A DNA stretch of 34,533 bases from Paracoccaceae bacterium (GTDB taxonomy: Bacteria > Pseudomonadota > Alphaproteobacteria > Rhodobacterales > Rhodobacteraceae), in NCBI GenBank assembly GCA_027000645.1, contig JALTNO010000309.1, forward strand, positions 1 through 34,533. Direction: 5' to 3'. The translations under genes and the position numbers were made by a program. The notes under the pieces were generated by a model, which was not told the DNA's origin, made no database searches, and worked only from the letters and a program-made list of their open reading frames with translations. Numbering within the stretch: the stretch's first letter is position 1; each line of letters begins with the position of its first letter. Positions 28,895 to 34,533 of this stretch are shown here, piece by piece.

Positions 28895-28951
28895 GACCTT
28901 CCCTTTCCACCGCTTCCCTGACCGACCGGACCCTTGCAGAGGGATGCCCGC

Positions 28952-29269
28952 TCAGGCCAGGCCAAGGGCCGCGCGCGTGGCCGCGCTCCAGCCCAGATAC
29001 AGCGTGCCGTCCCGCTCGATCAGCGGCCGCTTCATCAACACCGGATGTTCGGCCAGCAGATCCAGCGGCGGCCGGTTGCGTTCGGATTCGGACAGCCCGC
29101 GCCAGGTGGCCGACCGCGTGTTGACCAGCGCCGCACCAAAAGTCGCATATGCCCGCGCCAGAAGATCGGCCGGCACGCCCTCGGCCCGGACATCGACAAG
29201 ACGCGCCCCGGGAAGCGATTTCAACGCCTTGCGGCAGGTGTCACAGGATTTCAGACCATACAGGATCAT
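28952..29269 (-). CDS. ArsC/Spx family (arsenate reductase-like) protein
   Basis: MILYGLKSCDTCRKALKSL..PVLMKRPLIERDGTLYLGW. Confidence 0.88.
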   Translation of the reverse strand: MILYGLKSCDTCRKALKSLPGARLVDVRAEGVPADLLARAYATFGAALVNTRSATWRGLSESERNRPPLDLLAEHPVLMKRPLIERDGTLYLGWSAATRAALGLA

Positions 29270-29490
29270 CTTTCCTTCCCTCGTTTCAACCGCAACCCTT
29301 ACCCGCAGCGGCCCCCCCGCGCATCCCTTTTCCTTGATTTTTTCCCGATCCGTGCAATCCTGTCGCCGGCGCCGCAGCCGATCAGACTTCCCGCCTTCCT
29401 GACACGAACGCCGGTCGCCTGAGGGACCCCGGCACCACCAAGACCCTGCCCCCGGGCGGAACAATGCAAGTCAGAAGGAGACACGGGAAC

Positions 29491-29697
29491 ATGCCGACCG
29501 GCACCGTGAAATGGTTCAATACCACCAAGGGATACGGATTCATCGCCCCCGATGACGGCGGCAAGGATGTGTTCGTTCACATTTCGGCCGTCGAACAGTC
29601 GGGCCTGACCGGCCTTGCCGACAACCAGAAGGTTTCTTTCGAACTGGTCGATGGCCGCGACGGGCGGCAGATGGCCGGAGACCTCAAGGCGCTCTGA
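29491..29697 (+). CDS. Cold-shock domain protein
   Basis: MPTGTVKWFNTTKGYGFIAPDDGGKDVFVHISAVEQSGL. Confidence 0.95.
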   Translation: MPTGTVKWFNTTKGYGFIAPDDGGKDVFVHISAVEQSGLTGLADNQKVSFELVDGRDGRQMAGDLKAL

Positions 29698-29730
29698 CAC
29701 ATCCCCGTCAGCTCCGCCACAGCGCATGGC

Positions 29731-29760
29731 CCGGCCCCGCCCCCGCAGACGGGGCCGGTT
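29731..29760 (+). terminator. Intrinsic terminator after csp
   Basis: CCGGCCCCG-N10-CGGGGCCGG followed by TTT. Confidence 0.65.
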
Positions 29761-29763
29761 TCC

Positions 29764-30066
29764 TCAGGCCAGATCGCGTTCCAGAACCCGCGCCAGCTTG
29801 TCCGCCGCGCCGCGAATGGCCGCGGTCACATCCGCCGCGTGATGCCTGACGCCCACCGGCTTGCGCCCGCGGGGATGCGCCTCCATCGCGCAGCGCTTGT
29901 CATCGGGGCCGCCCTTGTGGGCGTTCTCGTCAGCCACCCAGACCTCGACCCGGCTGAGCCGGTTCGCGCGCCCCTTGAGCGCCCGCTCAAGCGCCTCTTC
30001 CGCAAGCCTGAGGGCTGAGTCGTATCCGTGTATCGTGTCGTCGTTGTGGAGAATGACCTGCATCAT
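29764..30066 (-). CDS. HPF/RaiA-family ribosome-associated protein (short)
   Basis: RVEVWVADENAHKGGPDDKRCAMEAHPRGRKPVGVRHHAADVTAAIRGAADKLARVLER, HPF-like pattern. Confidence 0.72.
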   Translation of the reverse strand: MMQVILHNDDTIHGYDSALRLAEEALERALKGRANRLSRVEVWVADENAHKGGPDDKRCAMEAHPRGRKPVGVRHHAADVTAAIRGAADKLARVLERDLA

Positions 30067-30161
30067 TCGCTCCCCGATCTTGTTGGTGTCATACGCGACC
30101 TATGGGCGCGGGCACGGCGTTCAAGGGGCGCGCGGCAGAATGCCTGCGCCGGCGCCGCGGT

Positions 30162-31076
30162 TCAGTCGGGGGCGTTCAGGATCTGCCGGAACTCGCGCCA
30201 CTCGCGCGCGCTCAGGCCGGAATTTTCCTGCGTCACCGCCTCGCCCTTCAGCATCCGGCGCAGGCAGGCCAGCATCTGCGCGGAAAGGTTCACCGCGCCA
30301 AGGCGGTAATCCTCGAACGCCCGGTAGGCGAAGGGAACCCAGTCGGCGACGATGCGACAGATTTCCTCGGCATAGACGCGGATTTCGTACTGGGCATGGG
30401 CATCCGCCCGCAGCCGCAGGAAATGGAACAGATTGTGCAGGTCCACCTTCCAGTACCACTGGGTATAGATGTTCATCGGCAGGTTCATCCGGGCCAGTTC
30501 GCGGGCCAGGCCCTGCTGGCCATCCTGGCCGATCATCTGTTCGTAATGATCGTAGCAGCGCGCCGAATCGGCCTTGAGGATCTCCAGCACCCGCGCGGCC
30601 TCATCCCCCTCCAGCACTTCGCCCCGGCCCTGGTTGTTCACCTTCGACTGAGCCGCCACATGCTCGGGCGCGGGGATGTAGAATTCCCGATCCAGGATCG
30701 AATAGCGCGCCGAGTATTCGTTCACGTTGGCGGTGCGATGGCGGATCCACTGCCGGGCCACGAAAACGGGCAGCTTCACATGCAGCTTGATCTCGCACAT
30801 CTCGAAGGGGGTCGAATGCCAGTGCCGCATGAGATAGCGGATCAGCCCTTCGTCGTTCTGGACCGAGCGCGTCCCCTTGCCGTAGGACACCCGCGCTGCC
30901 TGGCAGATCGCGGCATCATCGCCCATGTAGTCGATCACCCGGACGAAACCGTGATCCAGAACCGGATGCGCAAGGTACAGGTGCTTCTCCATCCCTTCGG
31001 CCACGGCGCGCAAGGTCTGGCGCGGCTGCGACCGGAGGGCATCGATTTCGGCCTGTTGTTCGGGGGACAGGGGCAT
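30162..31076 (-). CDS. thyX: FAD-dependent thymidylate synthase
   Basis: ThyX motif [15 protein letters not shown] in a 304-aa product. Confidence 0.97.
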   Translation of the reverse strand: MPLSPEQQAEIDALRSQPRQTLRAVAEGMEKHLYLAHPVLDHGFVRVIDYMGDDAAICQAARVSYGKGTRSVQNDEGLIRYLMRHWHSTPFEMCEIKLHVKLPVFVARQWIRHRTANVNEYSARYSILDREFYIPAPEHVAAQSKVNNQGRGEVLEGDEAARVLEILKADSARCYDHYEQMIGQDGQQGLARELARMNLPMNIYTQWYWKVDLHNLFHFLRLRADAHAQYEIRVYAEEICRIVADWVPFAYRAFEDYRLGAVNLSAQMLACLRRMLKGEAVTQENSGLSAREWREFRQILNAPD

Positions 31077-31267
31077 GGGACGGTTCCTTTTCGCACCGAA
31101 TCTGTTGCGCGTTCCACTCTATCTTGACGCGCCGCTGCGGTGAACCTCGGACCGGCCAGGGTCACCAATTGGTCACGCCCTGCCCGGCGGAACTTCATTT
31201 GCATTGACTTGCAGGGAAAAGGCGCGGATTCTCGTGCAAAACCCGAAAACAATGAAGGTTGAGGCAG

Positions 31268-32182
31268 ATGAAGCGGTTTTCGGCAGGCGTCGCGGCGTTC
31301 GTCGCGCTATCGGCATGTAGTGGCGGCAACCCGTTCGCCCCGACGACAGGCGGCGGAACGGGGACCGGAACCGGTGCGCCATCGATCCCGGCAGACCTGG
31401 CCGGCGATCTGACCAGTTTCACCTATGACCCGGTGGCCCAGACCCTGATCGTGCGCGGGGTCAGCCTTGACGACACGCCGTTCGAGGCGGTCTATACCCG
31501 CAAGCCGGGACTCGACCGGCAGGGGTACGAGGCCTACACCTCGCAGGAAAGCTCTCTGGGGCGGCACACCACGGCCTATGTCAGGGCCAGGGACGGGGTG
31601 AGTGCCGCGATCACCGTCTCCGGCGAACAGTTCGGCCAGTACTACGGCGGCAGCGGCTACGGCCGCGACGGCAGCTACTCGCCTCCCGATACCACCGTTG
31701 CCGGAGGGCTGGTCTCCTATGCGGGGGGCTATGTGGGCCTTCTGAACGCGGCGGGCAGCGGCGAAGACCTGTTGCCGGTGACGCCGGGCACGCCGACCGA
31801 CATCCTGCCCACGCAGGCGGCAGAAGTGGTGGGCGACATCTTCATCACCGCCGATTTCGCCGACAACACGGTGAACGGCATCGTCTACAACCGGGTGATC
31901 GCGGACACGGCGACGGCGGTCGAGAACCTCGAACTTGCGGGCGCCCCGATCGATGCCGATGGCACATTCACCGGCGACGTGACGCAGGACGCCGGCGCAC
32001 AGGTGGTCGGCACCTATGGCGGCATATTCGGCGGCACCGGAGCCAGCGCGGTGGCGGGAACCCTGTTCAGCCAGGGCCATATCGGCGCCCTTCCCGGCAC
32101 GGTCGAGGAATATGGCGTCTTCGTTCTCGAGAACTGCGGTGGAGCAGGTGCCGATCCGGTTTGCACCCAGCCGCGCCCGTGA
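31268..32182 (+). CDS. Predicted lipoprotein with C-terminal TbpB-like beta-barrel domain (candidate Slam substrate)
   Basis: Lipobox LSAC (MKRFSAGVAAFVALSACSGG), Gly/Thr linker, C-term GTFTGDVTQDAGAQVVGTYGGIFGGTGASAVAGTLF resembling the TbpBBD motif. Confidence 0.78.
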   Translation: MKRFSAGVAAFVALSACSGGNPFAPTTGGGTGTGTGAPSIPADLAGDLTSFTYDPVAQTLIVRGVSLDDTPFEAVYTRKPGLDRQGYEAYTSQESSLGRHTTAYVRARDGVSAAITVSGEQFGQYYGGSGYGRDGSYSPPDTTVAGGLVSYAGGYVGLLNAAGSGEDLLPVTPGTPTDILPTQAAEVVGDIFITADFADNTVNGIVYNRVIADTATAVENLELAGAPIDADGTFTGDVTQDAGAQVVGTYGGIFGGTGASAVAGTLFSQGHIGALPGTVEEYGVFVLENCGGAGADPVCTQPRP

Positions 32183-33566
32183 CCTGCTGCGCGCCGCGCT
32201 GCTCGCAACGGGGCTGATTGCCCCGGCAACGGGTGTTGCGGCAGAAGAGGAGAGCTTCACGCTCAGTCTGGCCCAGACGCGCCAGCTTGCGGTGCTGGCG
32301 CTGCAATCGGGCGATCTGGGCCTCGCCGTTCGCGCGGCCGAGGGGCTGCTTCAGGCGAACCCCGGCGATCCCTTCGCCCACTACGTCATGGCCGCGGCGC
32401 TCTTGCAGCTTGATCGCCCCGAGCCCGCCCGCGGGGCCGCCGCCCGCGCCTATCGCAACGCGCGTACCGGACCGGACCGGTTCGGCGCCGCCCAGCTTGC
32501 CGCGCGCGCGGCCTATGTCGGAGGCCATCCGACGCTGGCCCAGCTCTGGTTGCGCCGCGCGGCAATCCACGCCCCGGATCGGCGCGCCGAGGCGGTGGTG
32601 GCACGTGACTATCGGGTGTTGCGCCGGCAAAACCCGTGGGCCTTCCGCCTGCGGGCCGAGATGCGCCCGTCGAGCAATGTCAACAAGGGGGCGGATTCGG
32701 CGCTTCAGATCATCGACGGAGTGCCCGTGACCGGATGGCTTTCGGGCGCGGCGCAGGCGCTTTCGGGCCTGATCGGATCGGCGGACATCCAGTCCAGCTA
32801 TCGCTTTCGCCAGACGCGGGACAGCGCCACATCGCTTGCCGGCCGCCTTTACGTGCAGCGCGTGGCCCTGTCGGCAGAGGCCCGCGCCATCGCCCCCCGC
32901 GCCCGCAATGGCGACTATGCCTCGACTTTCGTCGAAATGTCGTTGCGCCACGGCTTCCGCGCCGGCCCGCGCGAGAGGGGCGGCACGGCGGCATTCGCCT
33001 TTGCCGGCGGCGAATCCTGGTGGGGCGGATACCGCAGTTTCCGCTATGCGAGGCTGAGTGCCGAACGCGACTGGCAACTGGGCGCAACCCGCGTGGACCT
33101 TCGCGCATTGGCCGAGAGGCGCTTCATGGCACGCTATTCGGTCAACGATGCCCGCATCCTGGAGTTTGGTGCCGAAATCGACCGCCCGCTTGCCAATGGC
33201 GACCGGCTGTCATGGACGCTGGCCTGGCGCGACACCGATGCGCGCCACCCCAACGGTACCTATCGGTCGGCCTCGATGCGGCTGGGTTATTCCTTCGGGC
33301 AGCCGGTGGGGCCGGTGCGGCTCAGCGTCGGGCTGGTGCTGGGCTGGTCCGACTACCCGGTGTTCTGGTCCGGCGGCTTCATCCGGGTTCCCGGCGGGCG
33401 GCAGGACAGGTCGGCCTATGGCGATGTCAACATGCTGTTTTCCAGGTATGATTACGCCGGCTTTGCCCCCATGCTGCGGCTGCGCGCGGGACGGAAGGAC
33501 TCCAACGACAGCCGCTACAGCATGAAGGAATTCTCGATTTCGCTCAGCATGGAATCGAAGTTCTGA
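32112..33566 (+). CDS. Slam-like outer-membrane protein (periplasmic TPR + DUF560 beta-barrel)
   Basis: Signal peptide-like N-term, TPR-like repeats (LALQSGDLGLAVRAAEGLLQANPGDPFAHYVMAAALLQ), FRLRAEMRPSSNVNKGADSA at barrel start, alternating strands ending in aromatic F (SISLSMESKF). Start uncertain (ATG 32112, GTG 32139 or 32148). Confidence 0.78.
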   Translation: MASSFSRTAVEQVPIRFAPSRARDLLRAALLATGLIAPATGVAAEEESFTLSLAQTRQLAVLALQSGDLGLAVRAAEGLLQANPGDPFAHYVMAAALLQLDRPEPARGAAARAYRNARTGPDRFGAAQLAARAAYVGGHPTLAQLWLRRAAIHAPDRRAEAVVARDYRVLRRQNPWAFRLRAEMRPSSNVNKGADSALQIIDGVPVTGWLSGAAQALSGLIGSADIQSSYRFRQTRDSATSLAGRLYVQRVALSAEARAIAPRARNGDYASTFVEMSLRHGFRAGPRERGGTAAFAFAGGESWWGGYRSFRYARLSAERDWQLGATRVDLRALAERRFMARYSVNDARILEFGAEIDRPLANGDRLSWTLAWRDTDARHPNGTYRSASMRLGYSFGQPVGPVRLSVGLVLGWSDYPVFWSGGFIRVPGGRQDRSAYGDVNMLFSRYDYAGFAPMLRLRAGRKDSNDSRYSMKEFSISLSMESKF

Positions 33567-33635
33567 CGCGGGGCCAATGCCGCTGGCTCTCGCGGCGAAA
33601 TGCGCTAACCTGTGGGCGAACAGCCGGAGGACGAC

Positions 33636-34064
33636 ATGGCACTGAGATATCTTCACACGATGGTTCGCGTGAAAGACCTGGAAAGATCCATGGCATTTTA
33701 CGAACTTCTCGGTCTGAAACAGACCCGCCGGTATGACAGCGAAGAGGGGCGATTCTCGCTGATCTTCATGGCGCCGCCGGGGCAGGAGGAGTGCCCGATC
33801 GAACTGACCTGGAACTGGGACGGGGACGAGGGCCTGCCCAGCGACAGCCGCCATTTCGGGCATATCGCCTATGGCGTGGACAACATCTACGACATGTGCC
33901 GGCACCTGATGGAAAACGGGGTGACGATCAACCGGCCGCCGCGCGACGGGCGCATGGCGTTCGTTCGCTCGCCCGACAACATCTCGATCGAACTTCTGCA
34001 GAATGGCGACCCTCTGGAGCCGGCCGAGCCATGGGTCAGCATGGAAAATATCGGGCACTGGTGA
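33636..34064 (+). CDS. gloA: Lactoylglutathione lyase (glyoxalase I)
   Basis: MALRYLHTMVRVKDLERSMAFYELLGLKQTRRYDSEEGRFSLIFM..ELTWNWD..FGHIAYGVDNIY. Confidence 0.94.
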   Translation: MALRYLHTMVRVKDLERSMAFYELLGLKQTRRYDSEEGRFSLIFMAPPGQEECPIELTWNWDGDEGLPSDSRHFGHIAYGVDNIYDMCRHLMENGVTINRPPRDGRMAFVRSPDNISIELLQNGDPLEPAEPWVSMENIGHW

Positions 34065-34423
34065 TCGCGGGGGCGGTGGCGGCCGCCCTGTCACAGCCGG
34101 TCGCGGCCGCCCCGGCATGCCGGCTGGCGCTGGTCCTTGCGATCGACGTGTCCTCTTCGGTCGATGCGGTCGAGGACGCGCTGCAGCGGCGCGGGCTGGC
34201 CGCGGCCCTGATCGCGCCCGATGTACAGGCCGCGTTTTTCGCATCCCCCCTGCCGGTCGCGCTGGCCGCCTATGAATGGAGCGGACGGGACAAGCAGGCC
34301 CTGCTGCTCGACTGGCGCCTGATCGAAACTCCGGCCGACCTGGCGGTGGCGGCCCGGACGCTGGGGCAATCGCGCCGGGGATACGACGACTACCCGACAG
34401 CAATGGGCTACGCGCTTGGCTAG
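34031..34423 (+). pseudogene. DUF1194 (VWA-like) protein, 3' truncated by apparent insertion
   Basis: MGQHGKYRALVIAGAVAAALSQPVAAAPACRLALVLAIDVSSSVDAVEDALQRRGLAAAL..YPTAMGYALG*; MIDAS-like DVSSS; ends abruptly with TAG at a composition switch. Confidence 0.7.
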
Positions 34424-34533
34424 TCACCTGGAACTGTAATCCGTATCATACTCGTATGTGGGTTTTGGAGGTGGTGCGATGGTTCGGGGTGTTGCGGATG
34501 CGGTGGTTCTTAGCGCCGAGGAACGGGTATTTC
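34423..34533 (+). mobile_element. Left end of an IS element (IS630-type suspected), runs off window
   Basis: Composition switch after TA at 34421-34422; RBS-like GGAGG then ATG at 34479. Confidence 0.6.
34479..34533 (+). CDS. Transposase N-terminus, IS630-like (partial)
   Basis: MVRGVADAVVLSAEERVF resembles IS630-family transposase starts; only 18 codons visible. Confidence 0.55.
   Translation, partial: MVRGVADAVVLSAEERVF

Noticed and set aside
31163-31177. ACCAATTGGT palindrome upstream of the lipoprotein gene
   Set aside because: Only 10 bp and flanks do not extend it; too short to claim as an operator.
1-34533. CRISPR array, tRNA or rRNA genes
   Set aside because: No regularly spaced direct repeats and no recognisable tRNA/rRNA sequence was seen by eye; short ncRNAs cannot be excluded without a covariance search.

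Overview
The window is a GC-rich alphaproteobacterial segment. Gene content and codon style suggest Rhodobacteraceae/Paracoccaceae (inference only; no search was run). It is mostly chromosomal. Left to right: a partial imuB-like Y-family polymerase (-) with a canonical alphaproteobacterial LexA box; cytochrome c' family protein; GSH-dependent formaldehyde/alcohol dehydrogenase; NYN+LOTUS protein; TetR regulator; MbfA-type ferritin/VIT iron protein with an Irr-like (ICE) operator; AEC transporter; Irr; fabA-fabB-fabI; FKBP; an uncharacterised CxxC membrane protein; a HAD / Thr-dehydratase / pcaD / pcaB run; Zn-ADH / LysE / enolase-superfamily genes; BigR/SqrR-type ArsR regulator; a 1033-aa ABC-exporter-like protein with degenerate ATPase motifs and a C-terminal cNMP-binding domain; DUF3307-like; Lrp divergent from a fused indolepyruvate:ferredoxin oxidoreductase; thrS; csp; HPF-like; thyX; a TbpB-like lipoprotein + Slam-like outer-membrane protein pair; gloA; and a DUF1194 gene cut by an apparent IS630-type insertion at the right edge. 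The best candidates for undescribed biology are (i) the pseudo-ATPase ABC/cNMP protein with a roughly 390-residue gap between its Walker A-like and signature-like positions, and (ii) the lipoprotein/Slam (type XI secretion-like) pair. No tRNA, rRNA or CRISPR array was recognised.
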